Part shown: positions 8,431 to 16,484 of the stretch, one piece after another
How the letters are laid out: each line of letters begins with the position of its first letter
Position numbering within the stretch: the stretch's first letter is position 1
Notes under the pieces: model-generated
What the model was told of the DNA's origin: nothing
Seen by the model: only the letters and a program-made list of their open reading frames with translations
Databases searched by the model: none
Program-made: the position numbers and the translations under genes
NCBI GenBank assembly: GCA_020636325.1
Contig: JACJYC010000003.1
Location: 434,001 to 498,000, forward strand
Reading direction: 5' to 3'
From: Lewinellaceae bacterium
GTDB lineage: Bacteria; Bacteroidota; Bacteroidia; Chitinophagales; Saprospiraceae
DNA: 64,000 nt

Positions 8431-9780
8431 TCAATTCTCCGGGATATCCATGATGATGCGCCATTCCTTAGGGTAATAATTGTTGACCCGGTTGTTCAGG
8501 CCTTTCGCCCATCCGAGCGGCAGGCCCTCGTATTCAACCGCGAACCAACCCTGGGGAAAATTGCCCGGCAGGGCGCCTTTTTTCAGATAGATCAGCGCCT
8601 CCTCTCTGGAAAGCGAAGCCCTCGGGAATTTCCAGTTGATCCCGGTATTCAAGGCCAGTTCCGGCGCCGGGATGAAGTCCTTTCCTTTGAAGATGCCCAC
8701 CGCCTGGCCGGGTAGAAAACGCTGGAGTTTGTTGTCCAGCAATTGGGCTTTTGCCAGTTCGCTCTCCCTGATGATCCTGATCTCGCCCTGGCCGGATTGA
8801 AAGTAAACCATGCTGCTATCGGGTTCGATCCATTCATTGAGCGCGGATTGGACGGCTTTTGGAACCGGAAGCCAGTTTTTCCAGCCTTTCGCAGGGTCCT
8901 GCAATGCCTTCCCGCCTTTTTTTTGAAAACAAGCCAGAAAAAAACCTTCCCCCCGCACCCGGTGCGGAAAACACTGGGCGCCCCATTCGGTCTGTATCAC
9001 GCCCCAATCCGGTGGAATTTCCAGGGGAATGAAATCCATATCCAGGTTTTCGGCCGTCCATCGGGCATTTTCCTGATTTTCTTTCGTGTTGTAGGTGCAG
9101 GTGCTGTACAGGAGGAAGCCGCCCGGCCTGACCAATTGGGCAGCCTCGCCTAAAATGCGGCGCTGCCGGCCGGCGCAGAAGTCCGTATGCGCCGGCGACC
9201 ATTCGGCTATGGCCCTCGGATCCTTGCGGAACAAGCCCTCACCCGAGCAGGGCGCATCGGCCAGCACCAGGTCAAAAAAGCCGGCCAGCGGCGCAAAATG
9301 CCGGCTGTCGGCCTGACTGGCGTGCACCCCGGCCTGCCCCCATTTGACGAGATTGTAATTCAATACCTGGTACCGGCTGCCGATCACTTCGTTGCAGACC
9401 AGGAATCGGCCCTCGGGCAACTCGGAGGCCAGCAAGGTGCTTTTGCCGCCCGGTGCGGCGCACAGGTCGAGCACGGTAGGGGATTCCGTTTCCAGCCGGA
9501 TCCCGCGCAAGGCGGCTGAGATCAGCATGGAGGAGGCCTCCTGCACGTAGTAGGCCCCGGCGTGGAACAGCGGGTCGAGGGTGAAGACGGGCCGTTGGTC
9601 CAAATATACTCCGTCGTTATTCCATTTTACTCCTTCAAAATTTTCTCGCCAATTTTTTAATTTTTGAAAATTGCGCCGGACACTAACCGGAGCTGGGCGC
9701 GACAGGGCTTCCAGGAAGGCAGGGAGGTCTGGTCCCAGCAATTCCCGCATTTGAGCAATGAACGCTGTCGGTAAGGTCAT
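8431..9780 (-). CDS. rsmF: RsmB/NOP-family rRNA cytosine-C5 methyltransferase, RsmF-like
   Basis: 449 aa from the ATG at 9778-9780; the longer frame upstream is not supported because a promoter box sits at 9797-9804. Residues 1-70 form the family N-terminal segment, then a Rossmann core with motif I VLDLCAAPGGKST, motif IV ADAPCSGEGLFRKDP (proline-cysteine) and motif VI LLYSTCTYNTKENQ (catalytic Thr-Cys). About 130 C-terminal residues match the PUA-like RNA-binding extension of RsmF (QGWFAVEYEGLPLGWAKGL). It should form m5C in 16S rRNA; the precise position is not predictable from sequence. Confidence 0.88.
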   Translation of the reverse strand: MTLPTAFIAQMRELLGPDLPAFLEALSRPAPVSVRRNFQKLKNWRENFEGVKWNNDGVYLDQRPVFTLDPLFHAGAYYVQEASSMLISAALRGIRLETESPTVLDLCAAPGGKSTLLASELPEGRFLVCNEVIGSRYQVLNYNLVKWGQAGVHASQADSRHFAPLAGFFDLVLADAPCSGEGLFRKDPRAIAEWSPAHTDFCAGRQRRILGEAAQLVRPGGFLLYSTCTYNTKENQENARWTAENLDMDFIPLEIPPDWGVIQTEWGAQCFPHRVRGEGFFLACFQKKGGKALQDPAKGWKNWLPVPKAVQSALNEWIEPDSSMVYFQSGQGEIRIIRESELAKAQLLDNKLQRFLPGQAVGIFKGKDFIPAPELALNTGINWKFPRASLSREEALIYLKKGALPGNFPQGWFAVEYEGLPLGWAKGLNNRVNNYYPKEWRIIMDIPEN

Positions 9781-9796
9781 GGCGGCTTTTTGGCTG

Positions 9797-9804
9797 CAAA
9801 TATA
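9797..9804 (-). promoter_or_regulatory. -7 promoter box for the RsmF-like gene
   Basis: Reverse-strand TATATTTG, perfect TAnnTTTG, 16 nt from the ATG. It lies in the 55-nt gap after the DUF547 gene, so the methyltransferase probably has its own short-leader transcript. Confidence 0.6.
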
Positions 9805-9835
9805 GCGCCTGAAAGCGAATGGGGCAGGGTAGGGG

Positions 9836-10816
9836 CTATTTGTTGAGCGCCCAATCGTATTCCCGGTACTCGATCCTGGCATCCTCCGGCACGGATTGGG
9901 CGGCGTATTGATTGAGAAAATCAATCAGGTTGCCGAAATCGGCGGCGTACCAGTCGAAGATCTTGGACACGTAGACCGGATTGCCCGAAAGCTGGTTGTA
10001 GTCCGGGTTGTTGATGAACATGCGGGCCCGGCTGTCCAGCTGAGCATTGAGGTTGTCGGCGGTCCAGGCTTTATTGAGCAGGGGAGGGCAGGATCTGGCC
10101 GCGCAGTTCAGCGCAAAATGGATGCGGGGGTCCTTGAATGTTGGCCTGAGGATCTCGTTTTCGATCTGATTGAGCGAGAGGGTCCGGCCGTCCAGGTTGA
10201 TCCATTTGGTATCCCAGGGGTTTCCCTTATCGATGTCTGTGATGCTGCTGACGGGATAGTGATCCAGGATCAGTTTTATGGTAAAGGCGTTGTAGGCGTT
10301 GATCCAGTACGCCATTTTTCCGGCTTTTGACCAGTTGTCGCGGACCGGATTATCCGCCAGGTCTTTGAGGTAGGCCTCCAATTTGGCCTGCGCCTGTTTG
10401 AAGCCGGCGTAATTGACCTTGCCCTTGCCCGAAACGTATTCCTGCAGGAGAGCATCCCAGGCTTCATGACCGGGCCTGGCAGACGGTGCAGGGCGCGCAG
10501 GCGGATCCCCGGCAGGAGCTGAGCCGGCTGCTGGTTTTTCAACGGGTTGGGGCGGGGTTGCTGCCGGTTGCGGCGCAGCAGGGCGGTCTTTTTTCACCGG
10601 CTCGGGCTTTAGTTTGACGGGTATGGTTTCGGGGTGGGCGGGGGTGTCGCCTTTGGCCGTTTGGCCGGGGTCGGGAAGATGGGCCGTATCTCCCAATGTG
10701 GATTGACCTTTAACCCCGGCTGTAGTTGCGGCAGAGCCTGTCGAGTTATCTTGAATATTCTGGCAAGAGAGCAGAAAAAATGTTAAAATCAGAAAAGAAA
10801 GACCCTCTTTATTCAT
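9836..10816 (-). CDS. DUF547 lipoprotein
   Basis: 326 aa. The signal peptide ends at a lipobox (FFLLSC, Cys about residue 18). Residues ~40-120 are a Pro/Ala/Lys-rich linker, probably a cell-envelope spacer. The C-terminal ~200 residues are a DUF547 domain with the signature MAYWINAYNAFTIKLIL and the conserved cysteine/histidine segment IHFALNCAARSCPPL, which resembles a papain-like or transglutaminase-like catalytic arrangement. No enzymatic role has been established for the family to my knowledge. It is transcribed ahead of the RsmF-like gene in the same direction. Confidence 0.85.
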   Translation of the reverse strand: MNKEGLSFLILTFFLLSCQNIQDNSTGSAATTAGVKGQSTLGDTAHLPDPGQTAKGDTPAHPETIPVKLKPEPVKKDRPAAPQPAATPPQPVEKPAAGSAPAGDPPARPAPSARPGHEAWDALLQEYVSGKGKVNYAGFKQAQAKLEAYLKDLADNPVRDNWSKAGKMAYWINAYNAFTIKLILDHYPVSSITDIDKGNPWDTKWINLDGRTLSLNQIENEILRPTFKDPRIHFALNCAARSCPPLLNKAWTADNLNAQLDSRARMFINNPDYNQLSGNPVYVSKIFDWYAADFGNLIDFLNQYAAQSVPEDARIEYREYDWALNK

Positions 10817-10949
10817 ATTTAATTATTTTGTCTAGCCAATTAACCTTTGATTGTAATACTTTGTTGCTTATCCCGGGCCATAGTGTTCAGCAGAAGACAT
10901 TTGCTAAGCTGATGGACCGGTTTGAATAATATTTCTAAACTCTGATCTC

Positions 10950-11930
10950 ATGAATCGACTATTTACCACACTCCTTTTTTTTTCGTGTACTTTTTCATTG
11001 TCAGCCCAGCAAATCGTAGCCAAAATTCAATTGAACGGTACTGCTGAAATCCTTCCTGCTGAAATTCCCGCACAAGTCTCCGGGGGAACCCCTACCGAAA
11101 ACAGGTTTGGCGAACCCAATTCAGCAATGAGGTTTAATGGAGAAAATGATTTCATCCTTTTCAATAATGTGGATTTTTTGAATTTTGATACGAACGATTT
11201 TGCTGTTGCCTTTTGGATGAAAGGAGAAAATTCTGATGACATTCAAACACTGATCCACAAAGGAGGAAGTACATCTGATCCAAATTATTATTTTCGGATC
11301 AACGGATTTGACGATTTTACCAGGTTTAGGTTTTTTACAGGCGACGGCACACCTCCCAACTTGTTTATGGATCTCCAGACCGCGCCTTGGGTAGACGGCC
11401 AATGGCACCACGTACTGGGACAGCGAAAAGGAAACCAAATCGAGCTTTACATTGATTGTGAACTGGTGGCAACAAGAGAAGGGCCTCCGGAAAATGTTGA
11501 TTTCGGAGGAGGTTTGATCCTGGGCGCCCAGCACCCAAACTATGACAATCCGGAGTTGAGCCAAATCCACAATTATTTTGAAGGAGCCCTGGATGATATC
11601 TGGTTTTTTCGGGGATCATTTACATTGGCGGAGATTAAAAAGATCTGCGGAATACCTGATTACCCTTTAGTTGGTGTTCGTGCTCAGGAAACAAGCGGTA
11701 TGCGTTTTGCCAATTTATCCTCGACCGGCCGGTTGAGGTTCTTTGACGAAAACGGTCGGACCGTTGAGGTCTTCGATATGCAAGGGAAAAGGGTAGCAAG
11801 GACTGAATTCAAACCTGCATTGGACCTGGATAATCTTCCCTCAGGCGTTTATCTGATAGTTGTATCGGATGATAAGGGCAGGGTGCTGCTTCGCGAGAAA
11901 ACCCTGATTATTTCCTCAATAAGACCGTGA
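10950..11930 (+). CDS. Secreted LamG/concanavalin-like protein with T9SS sorting domain
   Basis: 326 aa. A signal peptide (about 1-20, ending SLSAQ) is followed by a LamG-type jelly-roll (about 45-235; FAVAFWMKGENSDDIQTLIH and WHHVLGQRKGNQIELYIDC). The C-terminal ~75 residues form a type A T9SS sorting domain (VEVFDMQGKRVAR ... LPSGVYLIVV). It should be exported across the outer membrane by T9SS and bind a carbohydrate or surface ligand. The base composition is AT-richer than the GC-rich genes to the left. Its stop and that of the convergent flippase are separated by a single nucleotide. Confidence 0.9.
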   Translation: MNRLFTTLLFFSCTFSLSAQQIVAKIQLNGTAEILPAEIPAQVSGGTPTENRFGEPNSAMRFNGENDFILFNNVDFLNFDTNDFAVAFWMKGENSDDIQTLIHKGGSTSDPNYYFRINGFDDFTRFRFFTGDGTPPNLFMDLQTAPWVDGQWHHVLGQRKGNQIELYIDCELVATREGPPENVDFGGGLILGAQHPNYDNPELSQIHNYFEGALDDIWFFRGSFTLAEIKKICGIPDYPLVGVRAQETSGMRFANLSSTGRLRFFDENGRTVEVFDMQGKRVARTEFKPALDLDNLPSGVYLIVVSDDKGRVLLREKTLIISSIRP

Positions 11931-11931
11931 T

Positions 11932-13416
11932 TCAGGGCCTGATTTTTTTAATGAAGCCGACTAATGCATTATTGAGATCCTCCGAAATACGAAAATAAAA
12001 TATTAATCCTGCAAATGCCCCGCCCAGGATAATCGACCTGAATATCAGATCCAGCCAATCATTGCCTGTGGATGGGTATAGATATGCCAATCCAATGACG
12101 AAGCCGCTGATCAGCAGCAGTATGCCTGTTTTTGATGTGAAAGGGTGGATTCGGAACCTGAAATAGACATAAAGGGTTTTTAAAACATTATAGCTTGTCA
12201 GAGACAAGGCTGTTGCTATAGCTGCACCGTTCACGCCATATCTTGGGATGAAATAGCTGTTGAATAGAATATTCAAACCGCCAAGGACCAGAATCAGGTA
12301 AAACCCTGTCCGATAGTATTTCGAATAGAAAATGATATGTCCGTTTACACCTGTAATCAGGTCGGATATCTTTCCTATTCCAAGGATCAAGATCACATAT
12401 TTACCCGCTCTGAGGGTTTCTCCAGAGGGGAGTATGTCCAGGAGGTTGTCAAGATTGAACCAGATCAGGATCAGAAGCCCAAATCCTGCAAGTGACAAGT
12501 TCAATGAAGTCTTTATATAGGTTGACTGGATTTCAGCCATATTTTGCTCCTCAATGGCTTTGGCGATAATAGGGGCCGTTATTTTCTGAATGGCTCTTTG
12601 AGGGATATCTACGGTATTGGTAATGTAATTATTTAAGGAAAAAATACCTGTATTTTTCAGCCCTGCAAGGCCGCCGAGCATGATGACATCGATCTGAAAG
12701 GCCAACAGGCTGCCTATACTGCCTAAAGAACTGAAGAAGGCATACCTGATCATTTCGGGGATCAGCTTTCGTATCCTCGGCCAATCGATCTTCAAATTTA
12801 GTTCACCGAGATATAAAAGGTAAGCCAGCAGCATTGCCACGATAAGGCCGTAAGCGCCTAAAACGAGCAGGACCAGCCACTGAACGGACAAGAAATGCCA
12901 GATAAACAGGAGCGTCAGAAAAGGCACGGCAACCTTCAGAAAAAGCTCATTTACTACTGTTGGCCAGACAATCCGGTGGAAATTGGAAATATAGGCAGAA
13001 AGGATGTTGATTTGAAGGATAAAAAAAGCAAGCGGGATAAAATAGGCCAGGAAACGAGGCAAATAATTGTTGTCCTCATTTCGCTGGGTGAAAAATTGGA
13101 AAATGGGACTCCAAAACAGGAATACCGCAAAAACAAAAACAATAAAGGCAAGGGATGAAGCCAGGAGCAGAAATCCTAGAAAACCCGAATGGCCGTTTTC
13201 CTGATTCCGGAATTTAGGAAAAAACCGGACGGGTAGGGTATGGCTCCCCAGGCTCGCGAACGGAAGGGATAAAGTCGCGGTCGCTACCAGGATCTGTATC
13301 AAACCATATTCATCCAGCGCAAGCGGCGCAATGAAAAGAACGTTGACCATGCCGATCAAAGCGCCTGCATAATTGACAACGCTGTATTTGATGCTTTGCC
13401 TTTGGATAATGCCCAT
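11932..13416 (-). CDS. Wzx-like polysaccharide/oligosaccharide flippase
   Basis: 494 aa with about 14 hydrophobic helices, typical of the MATE/Wzx flippase group that moves lipid-linked glycans across the inner membrane. Basic start MGIIQRQSIKYSVVNYAG and the central LGGLAGLKNTGIFSLNNYI fit that family. The ATG at 13414-13416 was chosen over a TTG three codons upstream because a promoter box (13423-13430) ends only 6 nt before it. It is divergent from the methyltransferase-pyruvyltransferase gene across about 100 nt, suggesting that it exports the glycan built by the operon to the right. Confidence 0.85.
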   Translation of the reverse strand: MGIIQRQSIKYSVVNYAGALIGMVNVLFIAPLALDEYGLIQILVATATLSLPFASLGSHTLPVRFFPKFRNQENGHSGFLGFLLLASSLAFIVFVFAVFLFWSPIFQFFTQRNEDNNYLPRFLAYFIPLAFFILQINILSAYISNFHRIVWPTVVNELFLKVAVPFLTLLFIWHFLSVQWLVLLVLGAYGLIVAMLLAYLLYLGELNLKIDWPRIRKLIPEMIRYAFFSSLGSIGSLLAFQIDVIMLGGLAGLKNTGIFSLNNYITNTVDIPQRAIQKITAPIIAKAIEEQNMAEIQSTYIKTSLNLSLAGFGLLILIWFNLDNLLDILPSGETLRAGKYVILILGIGKISDLITGVNGHIIFYSKYYRTGFYLILVLGGLNILFNSYFIPRYGVNGAAIATALSLTSYNVLKTLYVYFRFRIHPFTSKTGILLLISGFVIGLAYLYPSTGNDWLDLIFRSIILGGAFAGLIFYFRISEDLNNALVGFIKKIRP

Positions 13417-13422
13417 GGAGCG

Positions 13423-13430
13423 CAAAATTA
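13423..13430 (-). promoter_or_regulatory. -7 promoter box for the flippase gene
   Basis: Reverse-strand TAATTTTG, a full TAnnTTTG match ending 6 nt before the ATG; the mRNA would be leaderless or nearly so. Confidence 0.5.
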
Positions 13431-13463
13431 GGTAATTCTGTCAATCATGGATCTTTTCCCGTG

Positions 13464-13493
13464 TTGATAAGTCGAAGCCTTGGATTATATTTG
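13464..13493 (+). promoter_or_regulatory. Full -33/-7 promoter of the nonulosonate operon
   Basis: TTG at 13464-13466, 19-nt spacer, TATATTTG at 13486-13493: the textbook Bacteroidota primary promoter arrangement. The first operon ATG is 26 nt downstream. Confidence 0.75.
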
Positions 13494-13519
13494 CGCTTTC
13501 AAGTTGTTTAACTATCCGG

Positions 13520-15613
13520 ATGAGCCATAGCCAAACAGTTCAATGCCTGCTTTGCGGTGAAACGAAGCTTTCTCTTTTGCATAACCGGGGTAGAGGCAGT
13601 AAAAAGGTCGATAATTATATTTGTGAAAATTGCGGATTTGTATTTATCCTTCCCCGCCCGGATTGGAGCAGGCATTCCGAAATCTATCAGTCCGGTGGGT
13701 TTTCTTCTTCTGCTCGCCAGTCTGATAAGCCAACGTTTAAAAAACTTCGCCAATCAGAGGATCAGGCTGCAACCCGATACAGGATTTTATCCGATTACAC
13801 CAACGGGAATATCTGGAAAAAAGGCAATGCGGATCACCCCGCAAAAGCGCTGGAAATCGGATGCGGGACCGGCAGTTTTTTGCGGTACCTGAAAGCGGCA
13901 GGATGGGAAGTTGTCGGTATTGAACCCGATGCTACCTATACGGCCAGCGTGAAGGAACAATTCGGTTTACCCATAGCAAATTGTTTTCTGGAAGAGTTTT
14001 CCGATGATCGGAAATTTGACCTGATTTCAAGCTTTCATGTGATTGAACACGTGGATTCGCCGGATAGGTTTCTGCTGAAATGCTCAGAATTGCTGGCAGA
14101 CGAAGGGCTGCTTTTTCTGGAATGTCCGGCTATTGACCGGATATACGGCCCCAATAAGGACTTTTTCTTTTGGGATGTACACATCAATACCTTTTCCTAT
14201 AAAACGTTGACGGCATTTCTGGCCAAAAACGGATTTGAGGTGATCAATCACACCTGGAATGGAGATTTCATCAATGTCCTGGCCCGTAAGTCCGTTGCGC
14301 CCCTTTCTCCAAATGCCTTCTACGATGATCCATCTGCCGTTCGCGCCAGGGTTGCAGCTTATGACAAAGGGACGTTTCGACGGAAGTTAAAAAGTCGGTT
14401 CGAAAAATTCTCCAAAGCCAGGAAAAGATTAAAAAACGGACTGGAAGATTTAGTATATCCCTTCGCAGATGCCATGTACGACTTCCTGAGCCGTCGAAAA
14501 AAGTACAGACTGTCCAGAGGGCCTTCGGTCAAAAGCGGCCTCAACCTGACCCATGTCGCCTTTTTCGGCCATTACAATGCCGGCGATACCTTGCTCCCCG
14601 TGGTTTTGCGCGATCTGTACGACCGGCAACTGGGGCGCTCCGCCTGGAACAAGCAACACGTTCATAAGGTGGTGGACCGCCGGGCGCTGGCCCGCATCAA
14701 CAGCAGCGACGGCCTGGTCATCGGCGGCGGAGGTCTCTTCCTGCGCGATACCAACCCCAACCAACTCAGCGGCTGGCAATGGTCCTGCAGCCTCGATACC
14801 CTCGATAAGATCAAGGTGCCCATCAGCGTTTTTGCCGTAGGCTACAACCGCTTCCGCGGACAACCCGATTTCGCGCCCGTTTTCCGGGATCACCTGCGCC
14901 TGCTGGCCGAAAAATCGGTGTTTATCGGCCTGCGCAATTACGGCAGCATCGAACAGGTCAAAGCCTACCTGCCGCCTGAACTGCACCACAAACTCCGCTT
15001 CCAGCCCTGCATGACCACCCTGGCGGCTTCCCTGTACGGCGATCAGGCCCGCCGGTCGCCGGAGGTTCCGCCCTTTATTGCCCTCAACTGCGCCTTCGAC
15101 CGGCCCCAATTCCGGTACGGCGAAAAAATGGGGGAAATGCTGACCGAACTCGCACGCGGCATCAAGGCGGTTTCCCGCCTGGCGCCGATCCATTATTACG
15201 CCCACCATCCGGACGATGAGCATTTCCTGCCCTACCTGGAAGCCCTGGAAGTGGATTTTCGCCTGGAAAGGCTCTACAAACGCCCGCCCGCCATTGTGCT
15301 GGAAGCCTACCGCAAACCGCTCCTCGTCCTGGGTATGCGGGGCCACGCCCAATTGATCCCTTTCGGTTGCGAAAGACCGATCCTGTCCGTGGTTTCCCAC
15401 AATAAGCTCCAGTATTTTCTGGACGATATCCAGGCGCCGGATTGGGGTATCGACATCAATCAACCTAATTTGCCGGATATGTTGTTTCATAAGGTGGACG
15501 AAATGATCCGAAACCTGGATGCCTATGAACAGGCCGTTATTGAAAAACAAGCGCGGTTATGGCAAATAACCGCCCAAAATCTCGAAGAAATCAAAAAATC
15601 TTATGGCGCTTAA
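13520..15613 (+). CDS. Fusion of SAM methyltransferase and polysaccharide pyruvyltransferase
   Basis: 697 aa. Residues 1-45 carry two CxxC pairs (CLLC and CENC) as in the zinc-ribbon start of sugar methyltransferases. A class I methyltransferase domain follows (motif I ALEIGCGTGSFLRYL, about 112; SSFHVIEHV, about 175). From about residue 340 the chain becomes a WcaK/CsaB-type polysaccharide pyruvyltransferase domain (FFGHYNAGDTLLP, then LVIGGGGLFLRDTNPNQ). The two activities probably methylate and pyruvylate the same glycan. Near the domain boundary (about 14530) the DNA changes by eye from AT-richer to strongly GC-rich, as if the fusion arose by recombination. The end overlaps the next gene by 11 bp. 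The substrate is not predictable. Confidence 0.82.
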   Translation: MSHSQTVQCLLCGETKLSLLHNRGRGSKKVDNYICENCGFVFILPRPDWSRHSEIYQSGGFSSSARQSDKPTFKKLRQSEDQAATRYRILSDYTNGNIWKKGNADHPAKALEIGCGTGSFLRYLKAAGWEVVGIEPDATYTASVKEQFGLPIANCFLEEFSDDRKFDLISSFHVIEHVDSPDRFLLKCSELLADEGLLFLECPAIDRIYGPNKDFFFWDVHINTFSYKTLTAFLAKNGFEVINHTWNGDFINVLARKSVAPLSPNAFYDDPSAVRARVAAYDKGTFRRKLKSRFEKFSKARKRLKNGLEDLVYPFADAMYDFLSRRKKYRLSRGPSVKSGLNLTHVAFFGHYNAGDTLLPVVLRDLYDRQLGRSAWNKQHVHKVVDRRALARINSSDGLVIGGGGLFLRDTNPNQLSGWQWSCSLDTLDKIKVPISVFAVGYNRFRGQPDFAPVFRDHLRLLAEKSVFIGLRNYGSIEQVKAYLPPELHHKLRFQPCMTTLAASLYGDQARRSPEVPPFIALNCAFDRPQFRYGEKMGEMLTELARGIKAVSRLAPIHYYAHHPDDEHFLPYLEALEVDFRLERLYKRPPAIVLEAYRKPLLVLGMRGHAQLIPFGCERPILSVVSHNKLQYFLDDIQAPDWGIDINQPNLPDMLFHKVDEMIRNLDAYEQAVIEKQARLWQITAQNLEEIKKSYGA

Positions 15614-16484
15614 CCATTATCAACCAGCAAAAGTCATTGCCGAGATCGGCTGCAACCATATGGGCCAGATGGACATCGCCAAGGAATTGATCCGGCTGGC
15701 CAGGGAATGCGGCGCTTCCGTCGCCAAATTTCAGAAACGGACGCCGAAGGAATTGCTCACGCCCGAGCAATACAACGCCCCTCATCCGGTACCCTACAAT
15801 TCCTATGGCGCCACCTACGGCGAACACCGCGAATTCCTCGAACTCAGCGCCGCACAACACGCTGAGCTCAAAGCCTATTGCGACGAATTGGGCATCGGCT
15901 ATTCCACCTCCGTTTGGGATGTCACTTCCGCCCGTGAAATTGCGGCCCTCAACCCCGATTTCCTGAAAGTGCCCTCCGCCTGCAACAACCACTTTGAGAT
16001 GCTGCGCGTATTGCGCGATGAATTCAAGGGTGAAGTCCACGCCTCTACCGGCATGACAACCCGGGAAGAAGAAGACGCACTCGTAGCCTTCTTTGAAGAA
16101 ACCGGACAGGCCAAAGACCGCCTGGTGCTGTACGCCTGCACGTCGGGTTATCCCGTACCCTTTGAGGATGTCTGCCTGCTGGAGATCAACCGCCTGCGCG
16201 AAAGGTTCGGCGACCGGGTGAAAGACATCGGCTTTTCCGGCCACCACCTGGGTATCGCCATCGACATTGCAGCCTTCACCCTGGGCGCCACCTGGATCGA
16301 AAGGCATTTCACGAAAGACCGGACCTGGAAAGGGACTGACCACGCGGCCTCCCTCGAACCGCCGGGACTGGGTAAGATGATCCGCGATCTGAATGCAACC
16401 TACAAAGCCCTGCAATACAAACCGGACGAGATCCTGGGCATTGAATCGGTACAGCGCGACAAACTCAAATACCGCACCCAATGA
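15603..16484 (+). CDS. NeuB-like nonulosonic acid synthase lacking the SAF domain
   Basis: 293 aa. NeuB-type TIM barrel condensing phosphoenolpyruvate with an N-acylmannosamine-type sugar (or its 6-phosphate). Signature segments: VIAEIGCNHMGQMDIAKELI (near 10-30), VAKFQKR, GYSTSVWD, KVPSACNNHFEML, STGMTTREEE, IGFSGHHLGIAIDIAAFTLG and IERHFTKDRTWKGTDHAASL. Classical NeuB proteins are about 345 aa and end in an antifreeze/SAF domain; this one stops after the barrel. It overlaps genes on both sides (11 bp and 4 bp), so it is co-translated with them. Which nonulosonic acid it makes (Neu5Ac, KDN, legionaminic type) cannot be decided here. Confidence 0.85.
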   Translation: MALNHYQPAKVIAEIGCNHMGQMDIAKELIRLARECGASVAKFQKRTPKELLTPEQYNAPHPVPYNSYGATYGEHREFLELSAAQHAELKAYCDELGIGYSTSVWDVTSAREIAALNPDFLKVPSACNNHFEMLRVLRDEFKGEVHASTGMTTREEEDALVAFFEETGQAKDRLVLYACTSGYPVPFEDVCLLEINRLRERFGDRVKDIGFSGHHLGIAIDIAAFTLGATWIERHFTKDRTWKGTDHAASLEPPGLGKMIRDLNATYKALQYKPDEILGIESVQRDKLKYRTQ

